A DNA stretch of 64,000 bases from JBGSIC01 sp041751875 (GTDB lineage: Bacteria > Bdellovibrionota > FAC87 > UBA2466 > JACKAF01), in NCBI GenBank assembly GCA_041751875.1, contig JBGSIC010000013.1, forward strand, positions 1 through 64,000, written 5' to 3'. The notes below the pieces were generated by a model, which saw only the letters and a list, made by a program, of their open reading frames with translations, searched no databases and had not been told where the DNA came from. Within the stretch, counting starts at the first letter, position 1; each line of letters starts with the position of its first letter. Shown here piece by piece: positions 34,064 through 42,730 of the stretch. The position numbers and the translations under genes are program-made.

Positions 34064-35812
34064 ATGCGCAAACACATCTTCTGTGCTCTGATTCTCGTTC
34101 TTCTATCCGCCTGTTCCCAAGCTGGTTTTTTCGCCCACCGCGACGATGTGTCGGAATGGTCACAACCTTTTAGCTTCGCGGGAGACGGTGCGGCCGTCGC
34201 TATCAACCCTGCCACTGATATTATTTTCCTGTTGGACAACAGCGGTTCCATGCAAGACGAAGTCGGAAGGTTGAGATCTGCTCTAACCGAATTGCAAGGA
34301 TCTTTGGCCAACGAAAAACACGTGGACTACCGCGTCTACGGATTAAACTTTTGGAACATGTGGGCAACTAATGGGGTAATGGATGTCTCCTTTGATGGAG
34401 GTTACTCAGATCGAAACAGTTTTGCGCCCTTTGAAACCTTCCTAAATTCGGACTCCTTCGGATTTCATCCTCATATGGATTCGTACACAATCCACAATGG
34501 AATCGCTCTCGCGGGAGGAGCCCTTCGGGAACAATACCACCTTAATCCTGATGTCACACGGGTCACCAAAAACGTGGAGTTCGTTATGGTTAGCGACGAG
34601 GACAACGACCTTCAGAAATATGTTCACCCGCTCACCGGCGAGGTTGCCTACGAGAACTATCGCGACTATCTGATGGTGGGACCGAATACATACAACTACC
34701 GAGTGAACTACGAAACGGGAAAAACTCGCTTGAATGTTTCCAATCGCTGCCTTGTTTCTCCCAATACTTACAACGCTGCGGCGGGAGAAAACTACCACCG
34801 CTACTACTGCAAAGCGAGTGGCGAAGAAGGCCAATTCTCGTATTCCACCTTCACCCATATTGCCGATGTTCCGAGTAGCTATTTATGCATGATGACTTCT
34901 GATAATCACACGCAAGAGGTAGTGAGCTGGCAATATAGTACCGGCTGCCGCCTTAATCCGAATGCCACTTATAGCCGCCGTCTCACAACTCAACCCACAG
35001 TGCCCGGCGTTACAAACGCTGTCCCCGTAACCTGCAGGGAACAATGGTACCAACCAATCGTTATTTTTAACGGAAACGCCAACTACAATTACACCTCTCC
35101 CGTTTCCAGCATGACCATAGCTGCCTGCCGCTCGGGCTTCGCACCCACCACTGTGCAGAACAGCAACTCTAACTATCACGTCGATTTAGCGCCCTCTTTC
35201 GTTGCACCTAATGGCGTTACTGTCGGGCCTGCACCGCGGACTTCAACGAACTTCAACTCGCAAGAGTTTTTCGCCACCGATGACGAAGTCATCGCCGCAT
35301 ATCGGGCTATAAACCCGAGCGCCCTTAACATTGCTGTCGAAAGCAGGCCCGAAACGGGACTTGTTCAAGAGAAACAGTACTATTCAACTCCGCAAGGTTT
35401 TGGCGCCATGCTGAGAGAAAAGTTTCCTCACTTAAAAGTGGCTTTCAACGCAATTATAGCCAAAAAAGACGGGGCTTGCGTTGAAGGCGAACAAACCAAC
35501 AACGTCGAGGGAAAACGTTACAAACTCGTTGCAGAAATGACCAAGGGTTTTATCGGTGATATCTGCGACGTCGACTTTAAGCCACTCATGAAAAAACTGG
35601 CAAGCAACGTGCTTTTTAATAGCCGCCCTCAATACGCCTTAGCCAGATTTGCTAACCCTGATGCGATTCTTGAAGTAGTCGATCTCAATCTCGACGAAAA
35701 ATTGTTTGAAGGTGAGCACTACGAAATCACACCTGACCGACTGCATATTCGTTTTATTGAAGGTGCTGTGGACATTACGCACAGATTCATGATCACGCAG
35801 ATCCGTAAGTAA
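34064..35812 (+). CDS. VWA-domain lipoprotein (tandem copy 2)
   Basis: 582 aa from ATG 34064 with GGAG upstream; the longer frame overlaps copy 1. Lipobox LLSAC (Cys17), metal-ion site DNSGS (Asp58, Ser60, Ser62). It matches copy 1 along its whole length, including the inserted region and the C-terminal beta domain (YEITPDRLHIRFIEGAVD). The inserted region is the most divergent part. It begins 22 bp after copy 1, so the two form one operon under the sigma54 site. The duplication is old enough for clear divergence. Confidence 0.85.
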   Translation: MRKHIFCALILVLLSACSQAGFFAHRDDVSEWSQPFSFAGDGAAVAINPATDIIFLLDNSGSMQDEVGRLRSALTELQGSLANEKHVDYRVYGLNFWNMWATNGVMDVSFDGGYSDRNSFAPFETFLNSDSFGFHPHMDSYTIHNGIALAGGALREQYHLNPDVTRVTKNVEFVMVSDEDNDLQKYVHPLTGEVAYENYRDYLMVGPNTYNYRVNYETGKTRLNVSNRCLVSPNTYNAAAGENYHRYYCKASGEEGQFSYSTFTHIADVPSSYLCMMTSDNHTQEVVSWQYSTGCRLNPNATYSRRLTTQPTVPGVTNAVPVTCREQWYQPIVIFNGNANYNYTSPVSSMTIAACRSGFAPTTVQNSNSNYHVDLAPSFVAPNGVTVGPAPRTSTNFNSQEFFATDDEVIAAYRAINPSALNIAVESRPETGLVQEKQYYSTPQGFGAMLREKFPHLKVAFNAIIAKKDGACVEGEQTNNVEGKRYKLVAEMTKGFIGDICDVDFKPLMKKLASNVLFNSRPQYALARFANPDAILEVVDLNLDEKLFEGEHYEITPDRLHIRFIEGAVDITHRFMITQIRK

Positions 35813-35817
35813 ATCGC

Positions 35818-35834
35818 GAGCCTAGCTTAGGCTC
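35818..35834 (+). terminator. Hairpin after the VWA operon
   Basis: GAGCCTA (35818-35824) and TAGGCTC (35828-35834) pair perfectly around GCT, three bases after the stop codon. No T tract follows, so termination is only possible. Confidence 0.4.
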
Positions 35835-35890
35835 CCTCCGAGCGTGCCTTACTCCTTGTGCCAAGCACGAACCCGGAGTAAAACGGCCGT

Positions 35891-36253
35891 ATGTTTCGGC
35901 GATTTCAGCTTCCCTTCATTGCCCTAGGCCTCTTCGCGCTCGTCGGCGCATCCAGCCTGGGTGTTGCCCTTCACTACTGGTTAGTGCCTCATGGGTATTG
36001 CGCCCAATCAGGCGCAGTAGTCCACAAGAGCGAGTGCCACCACGCCCAAACCAGCGCTTTAAGCTCTCGGACCGACCACACTGATGAATGCCAGAGCGCT
36101 TTTTTAGGTCAACGCCGATTTCTGCGATCAGCGCCTCTAGAACAATTTTTGGTCAGTGTTCCAACGAGGTTCGCACCGCTCCCCTATATTTCGGTTTCTT
36201 TGAGTGTTGCTCGTTACGCATACGCCCCTAAGAACTCACCGCCTCAGATCTAG
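35891..36253 (+). CDS. Small membrane protein with His/Cys-rich loop, start of metal-uptake operon
   Basis: 120 aa. One N-terminal membrane helix (about 8-30), then a short Cys/His-rich stretch (HGYCAQSGAVVHKSECHH and further His and Cys to about 70). Not recognised. The possible metal ligands and its place before ZnuABC-like genes suggest a role in metal handling. No clear Zur box was found upstream. Confidence 0.55.
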   Translation: MFRRFQLPFIALGLFALVGASSLGVALHYWLVPHGYCAQSGAVVHKSECHHAQTSALSSRTDHTDECQSAFLGQRRFLRSAPLEQFLVSVPTRFAPLPYISVSLSVARYAYAPKNSPPQI

Positions 36254-36296
36254 AGTCCTTTTTTACTTTTTATTCCTATTCATTTTTGAGGTCTTT

Positions 36297-36971
36297 ATGA
36301 AATTTCTTATGTTTGCTTTTTTAACTGTTTTTCTTCTCGTCAGTTGCGAATCGAAAGTTACCAGCTCTTTTAATGACCTTGGCGAACGGGAGGGTTTGAA
36401 AATCCTGCAAAGTAGCAATTCGCTCAGTGACCCGCGCTCCAATAATCGCTTCCACGTTGAATTTACTCTTGATGACTTCGATAGCCGTTTCGAACTTGTG
36501 ACCAATGCCAATGCTGATCTGAGTGAGGGCATCGTGATCTCCTTTAAACGCATGGGCGACGCACTCGCCTACTCAATCGCCGGGGGCGAAGACATTATTT
36601 GGGAGCACGGAAATGCCTTGAACAGACTCTCCTTCGATATCGAAGTATTGAATAATCACGGCGGAACTTCGGCCATCGAGATTGATGGGGTGACAGAAGA
36701 AGAACAAGTGTTTCCCGCGTCAGTTGGTAAGGATCGGTTCTGGGGCGTGCGTGTACAGGGCGTGCAAAACTGGCTCGCCACGGTAGAAAAAAATATTGCG
36801 CATGACCACGGCCACCAGCACGATGACCATGATCATGGAGATGGTGATGGACACGATCATGACCATGACGACCACAGAGAGGATTTTGAACCCACTGCCG
36901 TTCAGGGAGAATTTCGGATGCCCAAGGACTATCCACTGCGCACGGCGCCCGGACAAGAGCTCTACCCCTAG
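36297..36971 (+). CDS. Lipoprotein with His/Asp-rich metal-binding tail
   Basis: 224 aa from ATG 36297, with TGAGG at 36287. Lipobox LLVSC, Cys17. A beta-rich body (about 40-160) is followed by a His/Asp/Gly-rich segment (about 169-193) with more than ten His, then a short tail. Such segments bind zinc. In many ZnuA proteins a His-rich loop is part of the solute-binding protein; here that protein lacks one, and this lipoprotein could supply it. The barrel gene follows after 9 bp. Confidence 0.75.
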   Translation: MKFLMFAFLTVFLLVSCESKVTSSFNDLGEREGLKILQSSNSLSDPRSNNRFHVEFTLDDFDSRFELVTNANADLSEGIVISFKRMGDALAYSIAGGEDIIWEHGNALNRLSFDIEVLNNHGGTSAIEIDGVTEEEQVFPASVGKDRFWGVRVQGVQNWLATVEKNIAHDHGHQHDDHDHGDGDGHDHDHDDHREDFEPTAVQGEFRMPKDYPLRTAPGQELYP

Positions 36972-36980
36972 GAGGTTGCC

Positions 36981-38048
36981 ATGCCGATACGCCACTTTTG
37001 CTTTGGGGTTCTGATCACGCTTGTCCTGGGATTTGGTATCTCTGCACGGGGGGAAATCAACGGAACCGGTTTACAAATTGCCGCGACCGCTGACTTTGCC
37101 GGTGGCTTCGGCCTAACGCAGAACTCGGGCGGACCGGGTCGCTTTCAAATATTTCGCGAGGGAGAGATCATGGCGTTCTCCCCCGCGGACTATCTTTTTG
37201 ATGGCCGACTGACTATCGCTGCCGAAAACGATGGCGGCATTATTGAGCTCGTTCTGCACGAAGCGATTCTCAGCTCAAGCCGACTCATTCCACGGTCCCG
37301 CTTTCGACTTGGTCAGTTTTTCTTGAATGTCGGCAGGATCAATTCCCTACACCGACATGATTGGCCGTTTACCAGTACCCCCAAAGCTCACGGCGAAATT
37401 TTTGAAGTGGGCGACATGGAGGGGGTGTCAGATTTGGGATTTGAATATAGCTATCTCCTTCCCATTCCGTTCTACCTGGATCTTACTCTCGGCGTCACTT
37501 CGGGGTGGACCTTCGGGCACGTCCATGGGACCGCGGGGGATCCGCCACAAGTTCCGACTCACTACGGCCGGCTCATGACCTATTTTGATTTGCCGGGTGG
37601 GGGAGGCGCACAGGTCGGTACCAGTTACCTTGGTCGCAAGGACTTCTTCGGAACACCGACCTCCATCTTTGGAGTGGATGCGGTTCTTAAGTGGAGAGAA
37701 AATCAACGCATCGTCTGGCTTCTGCAAAGCGAGCTCTGGTACCGAAAGAAGTCGACCGTGGGAGTCACTGCGAGTGAGTCGTTCGGCGGCTATCTTTTTG
37801 CCCAGTACGGCTTAACCCAACGCGCTTACGCGGGAGTGCGTTTGGACTATTACAAGCAGCTCCTTAGCAAGGACTACACTTTAGGTGTGCTCCCGCAATT
37901 CACCTATCAACCCAGCGAGTTTACTACTTTCCGGGCGAGTTATAGAGTGGAAATGGATTTTTCGAACGCGGTCTTCGACCGCACGAAACACTTCGTGGAA
38001 CTGCAAGCTGTCTTTATATTAGGGAGTCACCCCGCGCATGAATTCTAA
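36981..38048 (+). CDS. Outer-membrane beta-barrel of the metal-uptake operon
   Basis: 355 aa. Signal peptide (to ARG-EI, about residue 24), then amphipathic strands, several His (HRHDWPF, GHVHG) and a C-terminal strand ending FVELQAVFIL. It has no plug domain or TonB box that I can see, so it is likely a porin-like channel. It overlaps the solute-binding protein gene by 11 bp. By position it may bring the metal across the outer membrane. Confidence 0.7.
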   Translation: MPIRHFCFGVLITLVLGFGISARGEINGTGLQIAATADFAGGFGLTQNSGGPGRFQIFREGEIMAFSPADYLFDGRLTIAAENDGGIIELVLHEAILSSSRLIPRSRFRLGQFFLNVGRINSLHRHDWPFTSTPKAHGEIFEVGDMEGVSDLGFEYSYLLPIPFYLDLTLGVTSGWTFGHVHGTAGDPPQVPTHYGRLMTYFDLPGGGGAQVGTSYLGRKDFFGTPTSIFGVDAVLKWRENQRIVWLLQSELWYRKKSTVGVTASESFGGYLFAQYGLTQRAYAGVRLDYYKQLLSKDYTLGVLPQFTYQPSEFTTFRASYRVEMDFSNAVFDRTKHFVELQAVFILGSHPAHEF

Positions 38049-38964
38049 GTTTATTTTCCTTCTTCTCGTTCTCAGTTTTTCCCCGGCATGGGCCAAAGTG
38101 AGTGTTGTCACTACAACGACTGATCTCGCCTGGGCCGCACGACACGTAGGTGGAGAATGGGTGGAAGTTCGCTCACTACTCACGGGAAAAGAGAACCCGC
38201 ACTATCTCGACGCGTCTCCGCGTTTCATCCGCCAAGTTGCTGACGCGGACGTACTTTTTCTCATAGGCTTTGACCTGGAAGTCGGGTGGCTTCCCAAAGT
38301 TCTGGAGCGCTCGGGAAACGCGAAGGTGCAACGGGGTGGAGTCGGTTTCGGTGAAACGGGAAGAGTGATCACCCCGCTCCAACGACCGGCCGTTGTGGTG
38401 GATAGGTCGATGGGAGATGTTCACGCCCTGGGAAATCCCCACTACTGGTTGAGCCCGACCGCCTTTGGAGAAGTCGTGGCGTACATTGGGGAAACCCTGG
38501 GCCGCATCGATCCCGAACACGCCGCTGGGTACTTGGCTAACGCCACCAAGCTCAAGGAAAGTTTGGACGCACTTGTTAAAAGGAATCTGCCCAAACTCGC
38601 CCCATGGAAAGGCAAAGCACCGCTCGTGATCGAGTACCACCAAGAATTTATCTACCTCTTTAATCAGTATGGTGTGTTGTCTCTGGGAAGCATTGAGGAG
38701 AAACCCGGCGTGTTGCCTTCCGCAGGAAGGTTGGCGCGCATCGGGGCCACCGCAAAAAGCGCAGGGATAAAAGTCGCTTTCACCGCGCCCTATAACCCGC
38801 AGGATGTACTCGCCAAGTTTCACGAACTATCGGGCGTACCTGTCTTTACGGTACCGACGTCTGTTCAATCCAGTGGGCCCTATTCCGACTACGAGGCTTT
38901 GCACCAACACATGGTAGATTCTCTGGTGAACTATCTCAGTGGAACCTCGAAAGGAAACTCCTGA
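38038..38964 (+). CDS. ZnuA-like metal ABC transporter solute-binding protein
   Basis: 308 aa. Signal peptide ends near AWA-KV. Cluster A-I fold with likely metal ligands His55 (NPHYLD), His135 (GNPHYWLSP) and His201 (EYHQE). The His-rich loop of zinc-specific ZnuA is absent. Zinc or manganese transport is expected; zinc is favoured by the His-rich lipoprotein upstream. It is followed closely by its ATPase and permease. Confidence 0.88.
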   Translation: MNSKFIFLLLVLSFSPAWAKVSVVTTTTDLAWAARHVGGEWVEVRSLLTGKENPHYLDASPRFIRQVADADVLFLIGFDLEVGWLPKVLERSGNAKVQRGGVGFGETGRVITPLQRPAVVVDRSMGDVHALGNPHYWLSPTAFGEVVAYIGETLGRIDPEHAAGYLANATKLKESLDALVKRNLPKLAPWKGKAPLVIEYHQEFIYLFNQYGVLSLGSIEEKPGVLPSAGRLARIGATAKSAGIKVAFTAPYNPQDVLAKFHELSGVPVFTVPTSVQSSGPYSDYEALHQHMVDSLVNYLSGTSKGNS

Positions 38965-38966
38965 TT

Positions 38967-39569
38967 GTGGGTGCACCACTTCTCGAAGTACGCTCGTTAA
39001 GTTACGGCCATTTCGCTCACAAGCCCCTCGGTCGCAATCTTTCTTTTACGCTTGAGAACGATTCGATCCTCTATATCGAAGGGCCAAACGGGTCGGGAAA
39101 ATCTTCCCTACTCCGCGTCCTATTGGGACAACGCGCGCCCTTGGGCGGAACGGTTTTTTGGGGAATTGAAAAGAAACGAATTAGCTATATCCCGCAGCTG
39201 CAAAACACGGACTTCCATTTGCCGGTGACACTCGCAGACCTGCTGCGCGTTTCTTACCCAGGTCACTGGGAAAATTCCAAAGCCCTCAAGTGGGGTCTTT
39301 TATCCGAAACTCAGTTGGATCTCGCATGGAACTCAGCCAGTGGCGGCGAGAGAAAGCGCACGCTTCTGACACGCGCGCTGTTAAACGATAGCGCCGTATT
39401 AGTGCTTGATGAACCGATGAACCACCTGGACCAAGAAAGTCGCCAATTGATTCAGTCTGCGCTTCAAAACTGCTCCGCCTCCATGATCGTCGTGAGCCAC
39501 GACGAGCAAGAGACATTGCAATCCAAGAAGAAGGTGCAACGCCTCTTGTTGGGAGAAAATCATGAGTAG
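38967..39569 (+). CDS. Metal ABC transporter ATP-binding protein (ZnuC-like)
   Basis: 200 aa, GTG start 2 bp after the solute-binding gene. Walker A GPNGSGKSS (about 38-46), signature SGGERKR, Walker B VLVLDEP, and the switch His in VVSHD. Shorter than most ZnuC (about 250 aa) because the C-terminal extension is missing. It overlaps the permease gene by 8 bp. Confidence 0.88.
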   Translation: MGAPLLEVRSLSYGHFAHKPLGRNLSFTLENDSILYIEGPNGSGKSSLLRVLLGQRAPLGGTVFWGIEKKRISYIPQLQNTDFHLPVTLADLLRVSYPGHWENSKALKWGLLSETQLDLAWNSASGGERKRTLLTRALLNDSAVLVLDEPMNHLDQESRQLIQSALQNCSASMIVVSHDEQETLQSKKKVQRLLLGENHE

Positions 39570-40395
39570 TTTACTTGCGATCTACGCCTTACCGCTTGCC
39601 GCGGGTTCCTGTTTTGCAGTGGGCTTGTCGATCCTGGGAGGCCACTTAGCGGCGCGAGACAAAGCCATGCAAACGCTTTGCATTGGTCAAGCCGCCACGC
39701 TGGGTATTTTGTTCGGTATCGGGCTGATTCACGGTGTGATGGAAACGGAAAGTTCCCTGCATTACAGTCCTGTCGTGATCGGTTTTCTTTTTTCCCTAAT
39801 GGCTTACTCTTTCGGGGAATGGACGGTACGCAAGGTTACCACCTCCCGAAATTCCTACTTCGCTGCGATTTTTGTTTCCTTACTTGCCGCGACATCGCTC
39901 TTGAGTGTCGTATTGCCGGGCTTGGAAAATCATCTTTCTCAGGTTTTCTTTGGGGATCTTGCGACTCTTTCTGACCGCGATAGCTTGGTTATGCTCGTGG
40001 CTTCTCTTCTGACTTTGGCGTTTCTGTTAATTTTTGCAAAAAAGTTTACCAACGGCTCGTTTGAAACCGCTATTTTTGGATACGAATCAGGAGGAGCGCG
40101 CGGATTTAACCTGTTTGCGCTTTTTGTGATTGCGCTCTCGGTTCAGTTTCTCGGATTTCTCTTTACTGCGTCCTGTCTATTTCTTCCGACAACCCTACTA
40201 CGGGAAGGAACAGGCAAGGAACTCAATCGGCATTTTATCACGTGTGCGCTAATAGCTGGATCTAGTGCGGCTCTTGGGTTTTTGTTGTCATTGAATTGGG
40301 AGCGCTTACCCACGGTTCCCGTGATTGTCGCTGTGATGATAGTCTTGGGATCCCTGAGCGCATTTGTAGGAAAACGCGTCTACCGTCAAACTTAA
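39562..40395 (+). CDS. Metal ABC transporter permease (ZnuB-like)
   Basis: 277 aa with about eight membrane helices. Short conserved stretches (GGHLAARDKAMQTLCIGQAA near the N-terminus, then a long FLFTASCLFLPTTLL helix) fit the ABC-3 zinc/manganese permease family. Last gene of the operon. Confidence 0.85.
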   Translation: MSSLLAIYALPLAAGSCFAVGLSILGGHLAARDKAMQTLCIGQAATLGILFGIGLIHGVMETESSLHYSPVVIGFLFSLMAYSFGEWTVRKVTTSRNSYFAAIFVSLLAATSLLSVVLPGLENHLSQVFFGDLATLSDRDSLVMLVASLLTLAFLLIFAKKFTNGSFETAIFGYESGGARGFNLFALFVIALSVQFLGFLFTASCLFLPTTLLREGTGKELNRHFITCALIAGSSAALGFLLSLNWERLPTVPVIVAVMIVLGSLSAFVGKRVYRQT

Positions 40396-40399
40396 TAAA

Positions 40400-40840
40400 C
40401 TAGAGACGCTCTTTTAATCGGTTCAACCACTTCGTAAAGGGTTCGTTCGATTTGTTGGCGACTCCGTCGCCACAGAGATCTTTCTTTTCTGCTTTTTCTT
40501 CTTTAAGCGTCACCGTTACCGAAAGAGGAACTTCGCAACCCTGCACTTGTTGTTCAGGCGACCCGCTCACCCAACCATGAAAATTATCATACATTTTGTA
40601 GAAGTTTACTTCGGAGACCATCATCGTTTTAGTGATGGTTTGATTCTCATAGGTTGAAATGAGATAAACAGGACTATTGTATTTGAAATGCTTCAGAAAC
40701 AGGACGCCCTCGCCTTGCGGCGTTTTTAGGTCCACGCGCACTGATTGCGTTTGGCGTTCATAGAACGCTTTTTTTTCCCAAAAGGCGTGGCCTTTTTGAC
40801 CAACAGCCAACAACGTTATAATGAGCAACCACTTCCACAT
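40400..40840 (-). CDS. Small secreted protein, unknown
   Basis: 146 aa. Signal peptide to about GHA-FW (residue 19), a beta-rich body and a Lys/Glu-rich C-terminal helix; two Cys. It ends 5 bp from the end of the convergent metal-uptake operon. Not recognised. Confidence 0.6.
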   Translation of the reverse strand: MWKWLLIITLLAVGQKGHAFWEKKAFYERQTQSVRVDLKTPQGEGVLFLKHFKYNSPVYLISTYENQTITKTMMVSEVNFYKMYDNFHGWVSGSPEQQVQGCEVPLSVTVTLKEEKAEKKDLCGDGVANKSNEPFTKWLNRLKERL

Positions 40841-41084
40841 ATTTCACTTCCGCTGCCCCTCAAGAATGCAACGCCCGCGCCAAAACAGGGATTAAAGGAC
40901 ACCACACAATTCCAGGGTTTTTTGCTCTTTGGCGTCGATCAACTGCCTGTATGCTGCACAGATACAGGCCGAAAATTGTCCCTTTCCCTTGTTCCCCTTA
41001 CTTCTCAGATCTGAGATTTTTCCCAACTTCGAGACGCAATCTAGCGCAAATAGGCACAAGAAGACTGGCACACGAAGTGTAATT

Positions 41085-41101
41085 CCTCCTTTATAAGGAG
41101 G
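41085..41101 (+). promoter_or_regulatory. Ribosome-site-sequestering hairpin
   Basis: CCTCCTT (41085-41091) pairs perfectly with the full Shine-Dalgarno AAGGAGG (41095-41101) around the 3-nt loop TAT, 5 nt before the GTG start. Ribosomes could bind only when the stem opens, as in an RNA thermometer or ligand-controlled leader. Confidence 0.6.
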
Positions 41102-41106
41102 TTGGG

Positions 41107-41868
41107 GTGCGGTGTGATGGACACATGAAACTCACGCGCGAGGCGATTCGCCGCGTGCAGCGGGATTGCCCTTACGTACGAGAACTCTGCGAGGCCCCGA
41201 TGTTTCGTCAAGAAATAGAGGGCTGGACAAACGCGCGGCAGTCGAATTCGAGCGATCACTATTCCGCCGTAGCACGCTACTTCTTACCTCCTGATGACAC
41301 GGGCAACCTGCCCTTTGAAGTCATGGCGGTAGATATTTCACACGCGTGGACTCACAACGCGTCTTCCGGTCAACGCTACCATTTCATGCGCGCGGGCAAC
41401 GAGTCGCCGCTGGGGGCGTACCGCAACGCTTGTGATTTTATCTTGGGACAGATGAACCGTTGGTTAACCCTGTTTGGTCAGACCTACCGGTGGCCAGAAA
41501 TTCTTTCACGCGGACTTCGCACAACAGGATTTTTGGGATGCGCCATTCACTCGCTACAGGACTCTTTCTCGCCCGGCCACACAACGCGGGGTTTTCACAC
41601 CACACCAACCTTTGTATGGAATCCGAATCTTCCTCAGCCCATTCGCGAAATTCATATCTACAGCCAGCAGGATCACGATCATCACGCACATGATGACTAT
41701 CAATCCGGTTCGCTGGATACTTACGAAGGACAAATGGCAATTTTGGCTACTACGGAGCTGATCACCCTGGGCCTCAAGAACGTCTCGGAAAAAAGTGCCT
41801 CGTTAAAAGGCTGGGACCTTTTCCAGAATAAGTGGCTGGCACAGGTGGGACTCAGCGCCGCGCCTTAG
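41107..41868 (+). CDS. Zinc-dependent phospholipase C / S1-P1 nuclease-like protein
   Basis: 253 aa from GTG 41107, 5 nt after AAGGAGG; an ATG at 41125 is the alternative. The motif AIHSLQDSFSPGHT (about 144-157), with H-x3-D and a further His, and VDISHAWTHNAS near 80 resemble the trinuclear zinc site of phospholipase C and P1-type nucleases. No signal peptide is seen, which is unusual for this family. A His/Asp cluster (QQDHDHHAHDDY) lies near 190. Activity is an inference. Confidence 0.55.
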   Translation: MRCDGHMKLTREAIRRVQRDCPYVRELCEAPMFRQEIEGWTNARQSNSSDHYSAVARYFLPPDDTGNLPFEVMAVDISHAWTHNASSGQRYHFMRAGNESPLGAYRNACDFILGQMNRWLTLFGQTYRWPEILSRGLRTTGFLGCAIHSLQDSFSPGHTTRGFHTTPTFVWNPNLPQPIREIHIYSQQDHDHHAHDDYQSGSLDTYEGQMAILATTELITLGLKNVSEKSASLKGWDLFQNKWLAQVGLSAAP

Positions 41869-41890
41869 CCGCACACATTTCAGGAGCAGC

Positions 41891-42181
41891 ATGTCGAAAC
41901 TGAAAACTTTTTTTTGGCCACTCAACAAAGTTTCCGGGGCTCTTCTTTGGATCCTGCTCTGGTTTCCCGTCAGTGCGCTTTTTCCCAGTCACCCCGATTT
42001 CCCCTTCGCCAATTGGATGGCTCCCTTATCGGCGCTTCTTATCACGATGCGTTCTGGCTTTCCTCCAACAGCTGAGTATTGGTGGGCCGCGTTTCAGCTC
42101 TACTACGGGGCGGCATTGTTTTTTTGGGTGGGGTTGGCGTTGATCATCCGTTTCCTGCCGAGGTCTAGAAAAACAGTTTGA
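41891..42181 (+). CDS. Small membrane protein, two helices, unknown
   Basis: 96 aa with hydrophobic segments at about 14-32 and 70-90. AGGAG upstream of ATG 41891. It starts 22 bp after the phospholipase-like gene and is probably co-transcribed; it may anchor or help it. Not recognised. Confidence 0.6.
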   Translation: MSKLKTFFWPLNKVSGALLWILLWFPVSALFPSHPDFPFANWMAPLSALLITMRSGFPPTAEYWWAAFQLYYGAALFFWVGLALIIRFLPRSRKTV

Positions 42182-42503
42182 TCGGGAAGGCGCGTGCACA
42201 GCATCGCGGCGCTCGCAATCCCAGAGCACGAGCCGATTTGGCGGGCTGACTTAACACCCCCTCCCGCAAAGTGTTTCCGTGATCCGAGAAAAACAGCAAG
42301 CCATCTGCGGAACCACACTTTTCGATCCGACGCGATCGACAGGGGGTGACCAAGATCGAATCTTCAGATAAAAAGATCGCCTTGGTGAAACGCGCTCGCA
42401 GCCTCGCTTTTCAGGCGAGTGGTAAAGCAGTTGACTAGCGTGCGCTCCTTACTCCCTTTGCACAAAACACACGGAAAACTTTTCCAAATTTTCAAAAATG
42501 CTA
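42182..42503. other. Intergenic region upstream of nrdAB
   Basis: No gene. An imperfect hairpin, ACCAAG...CTTGGT with inner ATCTT/AAGAT, lies at 42349-42386 and may end the preceding transcript. No NrdR box recognised. Confidence 0.45.
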
Positions 42504-42532
42504 TTGCCTTAGAAAAAGGTGGGCGCTACTTT
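42504..42532 (+). promoter_or_regulatory. Putative sigma70-type promoter of nrdAB
   Basis: TTGCCT (42504-42509), 17 bp, TACTTT (42527-42532). Both boxes are imperfect. It would give a leader of about 190 nt. Confidence 0.4.
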
Positions 42533-42539
42533 CTTTAGT

Positions 42540-42730
42540 TACCGGTTGGGTTGGCCGAAAGATGTATGGTTTTGCCGATCCATCGAGGTGAGCGCAAAGC
42601 GCTCCACCGCTGGCAGCTTTAAACCAAACTATTCATTGGTAAGGATTCTCGGAAGAGAAGGAGCCTAGTGTGGGTACACCTACTCTTGAAGGGACAGCTG
42701 TATCAATTTTTTTGAGTGTGAGGGTTGGAA
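42540..42730 (+). promoter_or_regulatory. Long structured 5' leader of nrdA
   Basis: Several short stems can form: GGTGAGCGC-AAA-GCGCTCCACC (42587-42608, one bulge), ACCAA/TTGGT, TCTC/GAGA and GTGT-GGGT-ACAC. It does not match the cobalamin riboswitch, and I recognise no other class. It could control ribonucleotide reductase by attenuation or ligand binding. Confidence 0.4.

Noticed and set aside
41066..41080. TGGCAC-N5-GTGT before the phospholipase-like gene as a sigma54 site
   Set aside because: The invariant GC of the -12 element is missing.
42540..42730. Cobalamin riboswitch before nrdA
   Set aside because: The conserved core motifs are absent, and class Ia reductase does not use the cofactor.
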